Counted from the stretch's first letter, positions 33,568-44,100 are shown. The stretch is DNA of 64,000 nt from Pedobacter sp. WC2423 (GCF_040822065.1 NZ_CP162005.1:2728001-2792000); one strand, 5' to 3'. The notes: generated by a model from the letters alone, not told the origin. Numbers and translations: made by a program.

Positions 33568-36192
33568 TTATTTCTTCAGGCCGCTCAATAACTGTTCCAA
33601 TTCATGCTCATCAAGCACTAATACCTCTCTTGCCTTACTTCCTTCAAAAGGGCCAACAATACCAAAAGCCTCCAGCTGATCGATAATCCGGCCTGCTCTG
33701 TTATAACCCAGTTTCATCTTCCTCTGTATCAGAGAAGTAGACCCCTGTTGATGCATAACAATCAGCCGGGCCGCATCCTCGAACATTGAATCACGATCAT
33801 TCGGATCAAAATCAGACTTAGCAGATTCTGCCGCCTCATCCAGATATTCAGGCAACTGATAAGCCTCTGGATACCCACGCTGGTTACCAATAAACTCAGA
33901 AATACGATCAACTTCAGGTGTATCTACAAACGCACACTGTAGCCTGATCAGATCATTTCCGGTGGATAATAACATATCCCCGCGACCAATCAGCTGATCC
34001 GCACCACCACTATCCAGGATAGTTCTTGAGTCAATTTTAGACAATACCCTGAAAGCAAGCCTTGCCGGGAAATTCGCTTTAATTGTACCTGTAATAATAT
34101 TTACCGAAGGACGCTGTGTAGCCAGTACAAGGTGAATACCTACCGCACGCGCCAACTGAGCCAGACGGGCAATCGGCGTTTCCACCTCTTTACCGGCGGT
34201 CATCATTAAATCAGCAAACTCATCTACAATCAGTACAATATAGGGTAAGAAACGGTGTGAATTATTTGGATTCAGCTTCCGTTTGATAAACTTCTCATTG
34301 TACTCCTTCAAGTTTCTCACCTGTGCATCTTTTAACAAATCATAACGCTGATCCATCTCAATACACAATGAATTTAAAGTATGGATTACCTTTTTAGTAT
34401 CCGTAATAATCGCATCCGCCTCTCCCGGAAGTTTCGCCAGGAAATGCCTCTCGATCTTATTGAACAATGTCAGCTCCACTTTCTTTGGATCGACCAATAC
34501 AAATTTAAGCTGTGAAGGATGTTTCTTATACAACAGAGAAACCAGGATTGCATTAATACCAACAGATTTACCCTGTCCGGTTGCTCCTGCAACCAGTAAA
34601 TGGGGCATTTTAGACAGATCGGCGATATAAACCTCATTAGAAATTGTCTTCCCTAAAGCAATAGGCAGATCCATATCCGTTTTCTGGAACTTCTCCGTAT
34701 TCAGAATACTTTTCATAGAGACCATTTCAGGATGCATATTCGGAACTTCAATACCTATTGTACCCTTACCTGGCATTGGCGCAATAATACGAATACCCAA
34801 TGCCGCTAAACTCAAGGCGATATCATCCTCCAGGTTCTTGATTTTTGAAATCCTTACTCCCGGAGCAGGAATAATCTCATAAAGCGTTACCGTTGGGCCA
34901 ATAGTCGCTTTGATCTTATCGATTTCAATATTATAATGGTTAAGCGTCTCAACTATCTTATTTTTGTTGGCCTCTAACTCATCCGCATTGACAGAAATCT
35001 TATTCGATCCATAGTTTTCCAACAGATCCAGGTGAGGAAGCTGATAACTTGCCAGATCCAGTGTAGGATCGTAATTACCAAACTGTTCTACCAGCTCATC
35101 CGATTTCTTTTCCTCTTCAGTTTTCTGAATCGTTAGCTCAGGTTCTGGTTTAACTTCTTCAAAGATCAATTCCTTAATAGGTTCTACTGCCGGAGAAAGA
35201 ATGATCGGTGCGTTCATCATATTCACTACAGGTGCTCTTGGCACGATAACTTCCGGTTCAGCTTCCTGCTCCTGGAAACGACCTGGTGTTAATGTAATAT
35301 TCTGCTGCTCCTTTTTGCGCTCAGAAGCCAGCCTGTCATTTAAGGTAAACTCTATCTGCTCAGGGCGTTCTATATTTTCTTTCGCTGCTAAAGGCGATAG
35401 ACGTTCTATAGGAACAACTCTTTCTGCAGGCTCTTTAAAGCCTGAGAAAGCATTACCGGAAGCTTCAGGGATGAGCTCTTCCTCTTCTTCGGCACGTACC
35501 CTTTCCGGGAATTTGAAGTCGATGTTATAGGCAATGATTAAAATCGTCAGCCCTAAAAATGCAATCAGCCCGCCAACTCCGGTTACGCCAACCTGGGCAA
35601 CCAGTAAACGGTTAGTCCAGTAACCAATTTCCCCTTCCAGATAATGCGGAGAATCAGCAATAAATGAATGTAAGAAACCAAAAGTAAACGATAGGAACAG
35701 CAGGAAAAACAAGCTGTAACCCAGCGTTTTTTCCAGTGCAAATATTTTGACCTTAAACAATAACCGGTAACCGATCACAAAAAATACGAAAACAAATAAA
35801 AAGGAAGCAATACCAAACCACTCATAGATAAACTGATGAGATAATAAGGCACCAAACTTACCCAGCCAGTTTTGTACCACAAAAGGAATATTATGCTGTT
35901 GTAGTTCTTCTACCGTTTTAAAAAGATTGCTCCAGCCACCATTTGCATCAATTACATAACTGTAATCTTCCTGCCAGGTAAACAGGTAGGAAGTGAAGGC
36001 CACAAGGAAATAAATAGATAGAATCAGAAAAAACAAGCCTGCAATTTTCAAAATCCTTTCATCCTGAAAATTCAGTGAAGGTATCCGTTCAAATCTTGCT
36101 CTTGGTTCTTTGGACGATGCTTTTGAACCTGGCTTCTCCCCGTATTCGTTTTTGAATGAATTAGATTTAAATTGGTTTCCCCTTAACGACAT
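33568..36192 (-). CDS. ftsK: DNA translocase FtsK
   Basis: 874 aa. N-terminal membrane helices (about 50-70, 125-145, 155-180, 200-225), a disordered acidic/Pro-rich linker (about 230-370), then the alpha/beta RecA-like motor with Walker A GATGQGKS (536-543), LVDPKKVEL and Walker B IVLIVDEFADL. The C-terminal gamma winged-helix (about 810-874, KLGYNRAGRIIDQLEAFGIVG) reads KOPS-type orientation sequences. It moves DNA at the septum and activates XerCD. Its start follows a -7 box at 36218. Confidence 0.97.
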   Translation of the reverse strand: MSLRGNQFKSNSFKNEYGEKPGSKASSKEPRARFERIPSLNFQDERILKIAGLFFLILSIYFLVAFTSYLFTWQEDYSYVIDANGGWSNLFKTVEELQQHNIPFVVQNWLGKFGALLSHQFIYEWFGIASFLFVFVFFVIGYRLLFKVKIFALEKTLGYSLFFLLFLSFTFGFLHSFIADSPHYLEGEIGYWTNRLLVAQVGVTGVGGLIAFLGLTILIIAYNIDFKFPERVRAEEEEELIPEASGNAFSGFKEPAERVVPIERLSPLAAKENIERPEQIEFTLNDRLASERKKEQQNITLTPGRFQEQEAEPEVIVPRAPVVNMMNAPIILSPAVEPIKELIFEEVKPEPELTIQKTEEEKKSDELVEQFGNYDPTLDLASYQLPHLDLLENYGSNKISVNADELEANKNKIVETLNHYNIEIDKIKATIGPTVTLYEIIPAPGVRISKIKNLEDDIALSLAALGIRIIAPMPGKGTIGIEVPNMHPEMVSMKSILNTEKFQKTDMDLPIALGKTISNEVYIADLSKMPHLLVAGATGQGKSVGINAILVSLLYKKHPSQLKFVLVDPKKVELTLFNKIERHFLAKLPGEADAIITDTKKVIHTLNSLCIEMDQRYDLLKDAQVRNLKEYNEKFIKRKLNPNNSHRFLPYIVLIVDEFADLMMTAGKEVETPIARLAQLARAVGIHLVLATQRPSVNIITGTIKANFPARLAFRVLSKIDSRTILDSGGADQLIGRGDMLLSTGNDLIRLQCAFVDTPEVDRISEFIGNQRGYPEAYQLPEYLDEAAESAKSDFDPNDRDSMFEDAARLIVMHQQGSTSLIQRKMKLGYNRAGRIIDQLEAFGIVGPFEGSKAREVLVLDEHELEQLLSGLKK

Positions 36193-36217
36193 TTTTCGTA
36201 ACTGTATTAATAAACAA

Positions 36218-36225
36218 CAAATATA
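36218..36225 (-). promoter_or_regulatory. Candidate -7 box of the ftsK-lolA promoter
   Basis: TATATTTG on the minus strand, 25 nt before the ftsK ATG, matches TAnnTTTG exactly. No TTG at -33 spacing is evident. Confidence 0.45.
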
Positions 36226-36278
36226 AAATATATAGTTGTATGACCTCTGTTATGCTGATTTATAACAGCAGAATAAAT

Positions 36279-36500
36279 TTATAAATCCCAAATCCGCTGT
36301 CTGATCCTTTTGATATAATGGCGGACGTCTAAAATAAGCGCAGCCATGATATAAAAAACAATAGGAAAACCTACTGCCAGAAAAGAAGAATAGATAAAGA
36401 ATAATCTGATTTTACTGATCGACATACCAAAACGATCCGCAATATAAGTGCAGACCCCAAAACTTTGCTTCTCGAAATAGGTAACGATGCTCTGAAACAT
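36279..36500 (-). CDS. PspC domain protein
   Basis: 73 aa. It fits the PspC domain: FGVCTYIADRFGMSISKIRLFFI, then a membrane helix (about 37-55). This is the stress-linked family, often a small membrane regulator. It lies between pyrF and ftsK on the same strand. No psp regulon neighbours are present, so function is by family only. Confidence 0.85.
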   Translation of the reverse strand: MFQSIVTYFEKQSFGVCTYIADRFGMSISKIRLFFIYSSFLAVGFPIVFYIMAALILDVRHYIKRIRQRIWDL

Positions 36501-36627
36501 GCTTTTAATTTAATAACAGGCAAGTGCAATAATCATACCCCAAACAGGAATCTTTATTTACACCAATGCCAATAGCAATTTAAACATTTTTTCTCAGATC
36601 AGGATTTCTTTTTTATTGCCCGGAAAC

Positions 36628-37458
36628 TTACAATAATCCTGATTTTTCAAGGATAACCTGCATTTCCTGCTGCAATTTTAAAGCTTCCGCTCTTGCTTTC
36701 TCTGCAAAGTCTTCCCCTTTACCTGCATAAATAATCCCTCTTGATGAATTAACCAGTAAACCGCAGGTATCATTTAAGCCGAATTCGCAGACATCTGCCA
36801 GGCTTCCGCCTTGTGCACCAACACCAGGAACCAGTAAAAAATTTTCTGGTGCAAGCCTTCTGATATTTGCAAACTCAGCTCCTCTTGTAGCGCCAACAAC
36901 ATACATGAGCTGATCACTGCTTCCCCATTCAGAAGATACCCGGATCACTTCTTCATAAAGCTTTCCATCTCCGTTTTCAAACAACTGGAAATTACTATGG
37001 CTCTCGTTTGAAGTTAGTGCCAGTAAAATCACCCATTTATCTTCATACTTTAAAAAAGGTCCCACAGAGTCTTTACCCATATAAGGCGCAACCGTAATTG
37101 CATCGAAACTCATTCCCGATTTCTCTGCATTGAAAAAAGCATCCGCATACATTGCAGAAGTATTTCCAATATCCCCTCTTTTCGCATCTGCAATAGTAAA
37201 AATATCCTCAGGAATATGAGCCCATGTTTTTAGTAAACTCTCCCAGCCTTTCAAACCTCTTGATTCATAGAATGCTGTGTTCGGTTTATAGGCAACACAC
37301 AGATCTTTAGTCGCCTCAATAATTTGTTTATTGAATTCAAATATCGGATCTTCAAAACTCAACAGGTGTTTTGGAAGATTTTCCAATACCGGATCGAGTC
37401 CAACACATAAAAACGATTTTTTAGCTTGAATTTGTTCAAATAGTTGCTTCTTGTTCAT
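36628..37458 (-). CDS. pyrF: Orotidine 5'-phosphate decarboxylase
   Basis: 276 aa, the long type-2 form. It makes UMP from OMP, the last step of pyrimidine synthesis. The active-site block [13 protein letters not shown] (88-100) holds the catalytic Lys93, with CVGLDP at 18-23, APYMGKDS and [11 protein letters not shown] further on. It starts divergent from rho across a 286-bp gap. Confidence 0.97.
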   Translation of the reverse strand: MNKKQLFEQIQAKKSFLCVGLDPVLENLPKHLLSFEDPIFEFNKQIIEATKDLCVAYKPNTAFYESRGLKGWESLLKTWAHIPEDIFTIADAKRGDIGNTSAMYADAFFNAEKSGMSFDAITVAPYMGKDSVGPFLKYEDKWVILLALTSNESHSNFQLFENGDGKLYEEVIRVSSEWGSSDQLMYVVGATRGAEFANIRRLAPENFLLVPGVGAQGGSLADVCEFGLNDTCGLLVNSSRGIIYAGKGEDFAEKARAEALKLQQEMQVILEKSGLL

Positions 37459-37687
37459 TTGGACTTAGATTATGCGCAAATATGCCAAATTTTCTACAGC
37501 AATTCAGAGCCTATTTAAGATGAGTTTTGCACATAATTAAGTAAAATCTTTATAACAATTTTCGTTTTTACTTGGAGATTAGAATACAATTACATACAAT
37601 TGCAACATAATTCTCAAAAGTTTATCTGATCATTCCAGAAAATCTCACAAAAATTTGTTCTATTTTCAAATTCATAATTGCATTTTT

Positions 37688-37716
37688 TTTGCTTGATCTA
37701 CTGATAAATAATTTCG
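37688..37716 (+). promoter_or_regulatory. Candidate rho promoter
   Basis: TTTG (37688-37691) and TAATTTCG (37709-37716, one mismatch to TAnnTTTG) are 17 nt apart, 28 bp before the rho start. The rest of the 286-bp pyrF-rho gap is AT-rich and shows no other element I can name. Confidence 0.35.
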
Positions 37717-37744
37717 TTTATAAAAATTTCTCTACACCCACATA

Positions 37745-39481
37745 ATGTTTAACAAAACAGAATTAAATGAAAAACTTACTGCAGAATTGCGGGAGTTAGC
37801 AAAATCTCAGGGGATCTTGAATGCTGATGATTTGCGTAAAGCTGAATTGGTTGAAGTTATTCATCAAATCAATGAACAACAACCTGAAGCTGTACCTGCT
37901 ATTGATGTTCCTGAAACAGCAATCAGTAAAGATACTGCCAAAGAAAATCCGGCAAAAACAGCTAAACCAAAAGCTCCGAAAATTAATACAGCAGAGAAAC
38001 CGCTCAGAAAAAGGACACGTATTCCTAAAGACGAGGCAGAACAGGCGCCAGCGACTAATAACGGTAATAATTTCAACAGAGCATCTTTATTCGATACACC
38101 GCAGCAAGAAGAACAAGCTCAGCCTGAAGCTGCGCCAGTAGCAGCAGTGACTGATGGAAATGTTCAATCAGAAACTCCGGCTCCGGTTACTGCTCCGGCA
38201 CCAAGAACTGAAGAAAGACAAGCTGTTCAGCCAGCTGTTACAGCACATACCGAAATTAAAAAGGCAAAACCTGTAAGAGAAGACAACAGACCAAAAAATA
38301 ATAATAACAACAACGGTAACAATAGCAATCAGAAGCAAAACGAAAACAGTTATTCAAACCTGGATTTCGACAATACGATCACCAACGAAGGTGTATTGGA
38401 AATTATGCCTGATGGATATGGTTTCTTAAGATCGGCAGATTACAACTACCTTTCTTCACCGGATGATATTTACGTTTCACAATCTCAAATCAAACTTTTC
38501 GGTTTAAAAACCGGAGATACAGTTAAAGGAAGTATCCGTCCTCCAAAAGAAGGCGAAAAATATTTCCCACTGGTTAGAGTAGAAACTATCAACGGCCGTT
38601 TACCAGCTGATGTAAGAGACAGAGTTCCTTTTGACTACCTGACTCCATTATTCCCGACAGAAAGATTAAATCTTTTCACAGAAACCAATAACTACTCTAC
38701 CCGTATCATTGACTTATTTACCCCGATAGGTAAAGGTCAGCGTGGTTTGATCGTTGCACAACCTAAAACTGGTAAAACAAACCTGTTGAAAGAAGTTGCC
38801 AATGCGATTGCTAAAAACCACCCTGAAGTTTATCTGATTATTTTACTGATCGATGAACGTCCTGAGGAGGTAACAGACATGGCAAGAAGCGTACGTGCAG
38901 AAGTTATTGCTTCTACATTTGATGAACCAGCTGAACGTCACGTTAAGATTGCCAATATCGTATTGGAAAAAGCAAAACGTTTAGTAGAATGCGGACATGA
39001 TGTAGTGATCCTGCTGGATTCAATTACACGCCTTGCCCGTGCTTACAATACAACTGCTCCTGCATCTGGTAAAATCTTATCTGGTGGTGTGGATGCAAAC
39101 GCTTTACATAAACCAAAACGTTTCTTTGGTGCTGCCCGTAACATTGAAAGAGGAGGCTCTTTAACTATTTTAGCAACTGCATTAACAGATACAGGTTCTA
39201 AAATGGACGAAGTAATTTTCGAAGAATTCAAAGGAACAGGTAACATGGAATTACAATTAGACCGTAAATTGTCTAACAAACGTATCTTCCCTGCTATTGA
39301 TATCACAGCATCGAGTACGCGCAGAGATGACTTATTACATGACAGAGATACTTTACAGCGCGTATGGATCTTACGTAACCACCTTGCAGATATGAATGCA
39401 CAGGAGGCTATGGAGTTTGTTCAGGCACAAATCAAGAACACAAAAACTAATGAAGAGTTCTTAATTTCTATGAACAGCTAG
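37745..39481 (+). CDS. rho: Transcription termination factor Rho with a long disordered insertion
   Basis: 578 aa, versus about 420 in enterobacteria. Residues 1-45 are the Rho_N helical domain ([14 protein letters not shown]), and 46-205 form a low-complexity insertion rich in Pro, Ala, Gln and Asn ([12 protein letters not shown] near 185-196). The cold-shock-like RNA-binding domain starts around 216 ([15 protein letters not shown]), and the P-loop is PKTGKTN at 340-346. The hexameric ATPase ends transcripts. Insertions of this kind are known in Bacteroidota Rho. It is followed 6 bp later by pssA. Confidence 0.97.
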   Translation: MFNKTELNEKLTAELRELAKSQGILNADDLRKAELVEVIHQINEQQPEAVPAIDVPETAISKDTAKENPAKTAKPKAPKINTAEKPLRKRTRIPKDEAEQAPATNNGNNFNRASLFDTPQQEEQAQPEAAPVAAVTDGNVQSETPAPVTAPAPRTEERQAVQPAVTAHTEIKKAKPVREDNRPKNNNNNNGNNSNQKQNENSYSNLDFDNTITNEGVLEIMPDGYGFLRSADYNYLSSPDDIYVSQSQIKLFGLKTGDTVKGSIRPPKEGEKYFPLVRVETINGRLPADVRDRVPFDYLTPLFPTERLNLFTETNNYSTRIIDLFTPIGKGQRGLIVAQPKTGKTNLLKEVANAIAKNHPEVYLIILLIDERPEEVTDMARSVRAEVIASTFDEPAERHVKIANIVLEKAKRLVECGHDVVILLDSITRLARAYNTTAPASGKILSGGVDANALHKPKRFFGAARNIERGGSLTILATALTDTGSKMDEVIFEEFKGTGNMELQLDRKLSNKRIFPAIDITASSTRRDDLLHDRDTLQRVWILRNHLADMNAQEAMEFVQAQIKNTKTNEEFLISMNS

Positions 39482-39487
39482 TCGGAT

Positions 39488-40171
39488 ATGAAGAAACACA
39501 TTCCCAATGCATTAACCTGTGCCAATCTCTTTTCGGGATGTATAGGCGTGGTTTTTGCATTTAAAGGAGATTTAAATATTGCAGCATATGCCGTATTAAT
39601 ATCCGGTATATGCGACTTTTTTGACGGATTTGCAGCCAGGTTGCTGCATGTGAAATCCCCTATTGGCAAAGAGCTTGACTCTTTAGCAGATATGGTAAGT
39701 TTTGGATTTTTACCAGGAGTGGTGATGTTCCAGTTACTTACACAGAGTGATTTTTCCTCTCCATACCTGCCCTACCTGGGATTTATGATGACCATTTTCT
39801 CTGCACTGCGTCTGGCTAAGTTTAATATAGATACCAGGCAGACAGAAGATTTCATCGGTTTAAATACACCTATGAATACCTTGTTTATTGTGTCCCTGCC
39901 ATTTATCCGGAAAGATTATCCGGCATTGATTGGTTCTTCTGTTTTACTAATTGCCATTACAGTGATCATGAGTTTTTTGCTCACCAGTGAAATCAGGATT
40001 TTTTCTTTGAAATTCAGCTCATTTAAATGGGAACCGAATAAAATAAAGTTCATATTTCTGATTCTTTCAGCAATATTGATTGCTTTTCTGCAATTCGCTG
40101 CGGTTCCGTTTGTACTGGTACTTTACATTGCTTTATCTTTATTACATTTCAGGCGTGTGCCGAAGCTGTAA
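39488..40171 (+). CDS. pssA: CDP-diacylglycerol-serine O-phosphatidyltransferase
   Basis: 227 aa membrane enzyme that makes phosphatidylserine, the precursor of phosphatidylethanolamine. The CDP-alcohol transferase signature D-G-x2-A-R-x8-G-x3-D-x3-D is complete around residues 44-67 (CDFFDGFAAR ... IGKELDSLAD). About six membrane helices. It is 6 bp downstream of rho, so likely in the same transcript, and closed by a bidirectional terminator. Confidence 0.93.
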   Translation: MKKHIPNALTCANLFSGCIGVVFAFKGDLNIAAYAVLISGICDFFDGFAARLLHVKSPIGKELDSLADMVSFGFLPGVVMFQLLTQSDFSSPYLPYLGFMMTIFSALRLAKFNIDTRQTEDFIGLNTPMNTLFIVSLPFIRKDYPALIGSSVLLIAITVIMSFLLTSEIRIFSLKFSSFKWEPNKIKFIFLILSAILIAFLQFAAVPFVLVLYIALSLLHFRRVPKL

Positions 40172-40186
40172 TCAATGACCTGATAA

Positions 40187-40230
40187 AAAAAAGCTGTCAG
40201 CGGATCTTATGATTCACTGACAGCTTTTTT
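40187..40230. terminator. Bidirectional intrinsic terminator between pssA and the HPt gene
   Basis: A 14-bp perfect stem, AAAAAAGCTGTCAG with CTGACAGCTTTTTT, with a 16-nt loop. A-runs and T-runs on both sides serve convergent transcripts ending at 40171 and 40249. Confidence 0.9.
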
Positions 40231-40248
40231 GTTTTTTAAAGATTCCTT

Positions 40249-40635
40249 TTACAATCTTTTTGCCAACTCCGCTTTCGCTTCATCAAGCTGTCTGTACAAA
40301 ATTTCTACAAATTCATTCAATTCTTTCAATACGCGCGGCATGTCCTCAAGATCTTTCAGATCCCGTGCATTATTTTCTATCAACTGGAGATGTCCGCGGG
40401 CATCTTCTCTGCCCACGTAAGATAGCGTAGGTTTTATTTTATGTGCATAGCCTGCCATCTTTTCCCAGTCCTGAGCTTCAAATGATTGTTCAAGATCTGC
40501 AACATATAAAGGTGTTTGTACCTTAAACATATCTATCATTTCAATCATAAACTCAGCACTGTCACCAGACATATCCCGGAGATAAGACAGATCAAGGGGG
40601 CTGTTATTTTTTTCTTCGTCAATCATTTGAAACAA
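40249..40635 (-). CDS. HPt domain protein
   Basis: 128 aa, a single histidine phosphotransfer domain: four-helix bundle with the phospho-acceptor His65 in AGYAHKIKPTLSYVG, typical of phosphorelay intermediates. No kinase or response regulator is encoded nearby, so its partners are elsewhere. A second in-frame Met at residue 4 (40626) is possible. It follows folK on the same strand after 11 bp. Confidence 0.92.
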   Translation of the reverse strand: MFQMIDEEKNNSPLDLSYLRDMSGDSAEFMIEMIDMFKVQTPLYVADLEQSFEAQDWEKMAGYAHKIKPTLSYVGREDARGHLQLIENNARDLKDLEDMPRVLKELNEFVEILYRQLDEAKAELAKRL

Positions 40636-40646
40636 AACTAATAAAT

Positions 40647-41144
40647 TTATAATATTTTATACACGGTTAAATTATCTTTTAATAAAGATAATAATATTGA
40701 TATACGCTGTTTAAACACAGGATGCTCAACTTCTCCTGCAATTTCTGCTAAGGGTTCCAATACAAATCTCCTGTCCTGCATCCTTGGGTGCGGAACCTGC
40801 AACCGCTCTCCATCATTAATGATTTCCTGTCCATATAAAATCACATCGATGTCAATCAGCCTGGCACCCCATTTCACTAATCTTATCCTGCCCAGTTCTT
40901 GTTCTATCTCCAATGCTAAGTCCAACACCAAATCAGCAGTTTTGTTTGTTTCCACACCAATTGCCACATTCAAAAAAGGGGGCTGATCTTCGTTACCCCA
41001 TGCGGCAGTCTCGTATAAAGCTGATTTGGAGACTATTGACCCGATACGGCTTTCAATCTTTGAAATAGCTTCTTCAATTAACTCTTTTCTTTCTCCCAGG
41101 TTACTTCCCAGTAACAAATAAACCGTTTTATAATCCAATCCCAT
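40647..41144 (-). CDS. folK: 2-amino-4-hydroxy-6-hydroxymethyldihydropteridine diphosphokinase
   Basis: 165 aa HPPK, which transfers pyrophosphate from ATP to the pterin in folate synthesis. Family marks are VYLLLGSNLGERKE (8-21), AAWGNEDQPPFLNVA (48-62), and the signature RLIDIDVILYG with HPRMQDRRFVLEPLAE. It is divergent from sppA, with 94 bp between. Confidence 0.96.
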   Translation of the reverse strand: MGLDYKTVYLLLGSNLGERKELIEEAISKIESRIGSIVSKSALYETAAWGNEDQPPFLNVAIGVETNKTADLVLDLALEIEQELGRIRLVKWGARLIDIDVILYGQEIINDGERLQVPHPRMQDRRFVLEPLAEIAGEVEHPVFKQRISILLSLLKDNLTVYKIL

Positions 41145-41238
41145 ATCAAAGCTAATTCATTAAGAGCAAGCCTGAATTTAGTTGATAAATCTCAGTTAGT
41201 TTCTTAATATATTTACAAATTAAATATTAAACATCCAC

Positions 41239-43008
41239 ATGAAAGAATTTTTTAAATATGTTTTTGCTACCGTCGTAGGAATTATCATTTCCACTTTCCT
41301 TATTGCCATTTTCTTTATAGTTTTTGTGGTCGCACTGGTTTCTTCAATAGACAGCGACAAAACTGTGGATGTTGTCAGTAACTCGGTGCTCTACCTGAAC
41401 CTTGACCAGACCATTAAAGAACGTACACCAAACAAAACACTGGACAACCTGCCTATTATAGGTTCAAACGTCGGAAAAAGCCTTGGCTTTAACGATCTGA
41501 TGCGGGCCTTAAAAAGAGCAAAGACAGATGATAACATTAAATGTCTTTATCTGAATGTAAGTTCTCCAAGAGCAGGAAAAGCAACTTTAAAAGAAATAAG
41601 AGATGCCTTGATTGACTTTAAGAGCAGTAAAAAAAAGATCATCGCTTATAGCGAGGTTTATACACAAGACGCTTATTACCTGGCTTCAGTTGCTGATAAA
41701 GTTTATCTGAACCCACAAGGTGCTTTAGAATTCAAAGGCTTTAGCTCTCAGCTGACCTTTTTTAAAGGCGCTATGGAAAAACTGGGTGTAGAAGCACAGA
41801 TTATCCGCGTTGGTAATTATAAAAGTGCAGTAGAGCCATTCACAAATGTTAAAATGAGCGATTACAACCGTCAGCAGGTTACCGCTTACCTTGGTGGTTT
41901 ATATAGTACTTTCCTGGAAGGTATTTCTGTATCCAGAAATATTCCAAAAGATAGTTTGTATAAAATGGCTGATACTTATAAAATTCAGACTCCTGAGGAT
42001 GCATTGGCTTATAAAATGATAGATGGCCTTAAGTACAAGGATGAAGTCATTGATGAACTGAAAGCATTGAGCGGAACAGGCAAAAATGAAACTATCGCTA
42101 CTGTGACTATCAATGACTATGCAACCAATCAGAAAGAAGAAAACACTGAAAGCAAAGACAAAATAGCTGTCATTTATGCCAATGGCGATATTACAGGTGG
42201 TGAAGGCAGTGATGAATCAATCGGTTCAGAGCGCATTTCACGTGCCATCAGAAAAGCCAGACAGGATGATAAAATTAAAGCTATTGTACTTCGTGTAAAT
42301 TCGGGTGGCGGAAGTGCACTGGCATCAGACGTGATCTGGAGAGAGATTGTACTGGCTAAAAAAGTAAAACCTGTAATGGCATCTTTCGGCGATGTTGCGG
42401 CTTCGGGCGGTTACTATATTGCTTGTGCAGCCGATTCTATTTTTGTACAGCCAAATACCATTACTGGTTCTATTGGTGTATTCGGTATTATTCCTAATTT
42501 CCAGAACCTGTTAACCAATAAAATAGGGATTACTTTTGACGGTGTAAAAACAGGTCAGTATGCTGATATCATGAGTACAAACCGTCCGTTAACTCCGGGA
42601 GAAAGATTAATCATTCAAACAGATGTTAACCATGTCTATGATACTTTCACCAGCCGCGTTGCAGAAGGACGTAAGCGCTCTAAAGCATATATCGACTCTA
42701 TAGGAGGCGGACATGTCTGGGTAGGTACTGATGCAGTAAAAATCGGTCTGGCAGATAAAATCGGCAGTTTTAATGATGCAATTGTTGCCGCTGGTAAAAA
42801 AGCGAAACTAAGCAGTTATAAAATTGTAGAATATCCTGAGAAAACAGATCCTTTAAAATCGTTCTTATCAGATGCGGGAGATAATGTAAGAATGTATTAT
42901 GCAAAACAGGAATTCGGAGAAAACTTCCTGTTATATCAGCAATTGAAAAAGGTAGTGGTTAACAGTGGTATCCAGGCAAGAATGCCATTCGAAATCAATA
43001 TTCAGTAG
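41239..43008 (+). CDS. sppA: Signal peptide peptidase SppA
   Basis: 589 aa, the double-length (67K) type with two ClpP-like halves. One N-terminal membrane helix (about 8-35). The catalytic Lys is Lys195 in VGNYKSAVEP of the first half; the nucleophile is Ser389 in GDVAASGGYYIA of the second. The serine/lysine protease degrades cleaved signal peptides in the membrane. Single gene with a strong terminator. Confidence 0.96.
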   Translation: MKEFFKYVFATVVGIIISTFLIAIFFIVFVVALVSSIDSDKTVDVVSNSVLYLNLDQTIKERTPNKTLDNLPIIGSNVGKSLGFNDLMRALKRAKTDDNIKCLYLNVSSPRAGKATLKEIRDALIDFKSSKKKIIAYSEVYTQDAYYLASVADKVYLNPQGALEFKGFSSQLTFFKGAMEKLGVEAQIIRVGNYKSAVEPFTNVKMSDYNRQQVTAYLGGLYSTFLEGISVSRNIPKDSLYKMADTYKIQTPEDALAYKMIDGLKYKDEVIDELKALSGTGKNETIATVTINDYATNQKEENTESKDKIAVIYANGDITGGEGSDESIGSERISRAIRKARQDDKIKAIVLRVNSGGGSALASDVIWREIVLAKKVKPVMASFGDVAASGGYYIACAADSIFVQPNTITGSIGVFGIIPNFQNLLTNKIGITFDGVKTGQYADIMSTNRPLTPGERLIIQTDVNHVYDTFTSRVAEGRKRSKAYIDSIGGGHVWVGTDAVKIGLADKIGSFNDAIVAAGKKAKLSSYKIVEYPEKTDPLKSFLSDAGDNVRMYYAKQEFGENFLLYQQLKKVVVNSGIQARMPFEINIQ

Positions 43009-43027
43009 CATCACTTTTATAAAAGCT

Positions 43028-43067
43028 AAAAAAGCTGCCTCACGAGTAATTGTGAGGCAGCTTTTTT
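43028..43067 (+). terminator. Intrinsic terminator of sppA
   Basis: A 16-bp perfect stem, AAAAAAGCTGCCTCAC with GTGAGGCAGCTTTTTT, loop GAGTAATT, 20 bp past the stop. Confidence 0.92.
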
Positions 43068-43168
43068 ATTTAATTTTTTTTCTTCATAAAACTTTTTATA
43101 TACAATTTAGATATTTATTACCTTTTAAATATAAAACTTGATTAGCTTTCCATAAATTATTAAGAATT

Positions 43169-44059
43169 ATGTTGGCTATAACAAATAAATACATTGATCC
43201 ATTATCAGATTTTGGATTCAAACACCTTTTCGGCGGCGAGCCTAATAAAGAGACCATGATCGCCTTTTTAAACGCATTGTTTGAGGGAGAAAAACACATT
43301 ATTGATCTTGTATATAATCCAACTGAACTCGCTGGTGACGGCAAGGAGGATAGAAAGATCTTCTTCGATTTGTTATGTACCGGAGACAAGGGTGAGCAAT
43401 TTATCGTGGAGATGCAGCGGGCAGCACATGATAATTTTGAAGATCGCTGCATTTTTTACCTGAGCCGGCTCATTCAACAGCAGAAGTTGATGAGCAAGGG
43501 TAACTGGAAAGTTAAACTGAAAGAAGTTTTCCTGATTGCAATCCTGGATTTTAACATGAAGAATTGTCTGAGTGATGATTATTTGCAAAGTATTTCACTG
43601 GTGAATACAGGTACAGGTAAAATATTCCACAATGGACTGGGATTTAAGTTTTTGGAACTGCCTAAATTTGAGAAGAAAGAAGATGAACTGAAAAATGAGC
43701 TGGACAAATGGGTTTATATGCTCAAACACATGCACAGTTTAAATCAGATTCCTAAATATCTGGATAAACGTGTTTTTGAAAAAATATTTAAGATCGCTGA
43801 AATGAACGAATTATCACCAGAACAACAACTTTTATACATATCGATTTTACAACAGGAAGAAGACGATATAGGCTTGATGGAATGTGCAAAAGAAAGAGCA
43901 GAAAAAGAAGGGATGGAAAAAGGGCTTGAACGAGGGCTTGAACAAGGAAAACATGAAACTGCACTGGCCATTGCCAAAAAAATGAAAGAAGAAAATTTTG
44001 AGCTGGCTAAAATTGCCGGGTTTACTGCACTCTCTATTGAAGAAATAGAAGGCCTTTAA
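43169..44059 (+). CDS. Rpn family PD-(D/E)XK nuclease
   Basis: 296 aa. It fits the Rpn (recombination-promoting nuclease, PDDEXK_2) family: DFGFKHLFGGEPNKE at the N-terminus, then FFDLLCT and FIVEMQR as the D and E-x-Q parts of the core. The C-terminus is a low-complexity helix, EKEGMEKGLERGLEQGK, followed by a FELAKIAGFTALSIEEIEGL tail typical of the family. Rpn enzymes cut DNA in a RecA-independent recombination pathway and are often mobile, but I see no inverted repeats or target duplication. Single gene. Confidence 0.9.
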   Translation: MLAITNKYIDPLSDFGFKHLFGGEPNKETMIAFLNALFEGEKHIIDLVYNPTELAGDGKEDRKIFFDLLCTGDKGEQFIVEMQRAAHDNFEDRCIFYLSRLIQQQKLMSKGNWKVKLKEVFLIAILDFNMKNCLSDDYLQSISLVNTGTGKIFHNGLGFKFLELPKFEKKEDELKNELDKWVYMLKHMHSLNQIPKYLDKRVFEKIFKIAEMNELSPEQQLLYISILQQEEDDIGLMECAKERAEKEGMEKGLERGLEQGKHETALAIAKKMKEENFELAKIAGFTALSIEEIEGL

Positions 44060-44061
44060 CC

Positions 44062-44097
44062 AAAGGTGAGGCTATAATATGCTATAGCCTCACCTTT
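44062..44097. terminator. Bidirectional hairpin between the Rpn and GH144-like genes
   Basis: A 15-bp perfect stem, AAAGGTGAGGCTATA with TATAGCCTCACCTTT, loop ATATGC, between the convergent stops at 44059 and 44101. No strong T-run, so part of the termination may be by convergence. Confidence 0.75.
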
Positions 44098-44100
44098 AAA

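Noticed and set aside
41147..41154. TAGCTTTG as a folK promoter -7 box
   Set aside because: It lies 3 bp before the folK ATG, so transcription would begin inside the gene.
43169..44059. Insertion sequence carrying the Rpn gene
   Set aside because: No terminal inverted repeats or target duplications were found around it.
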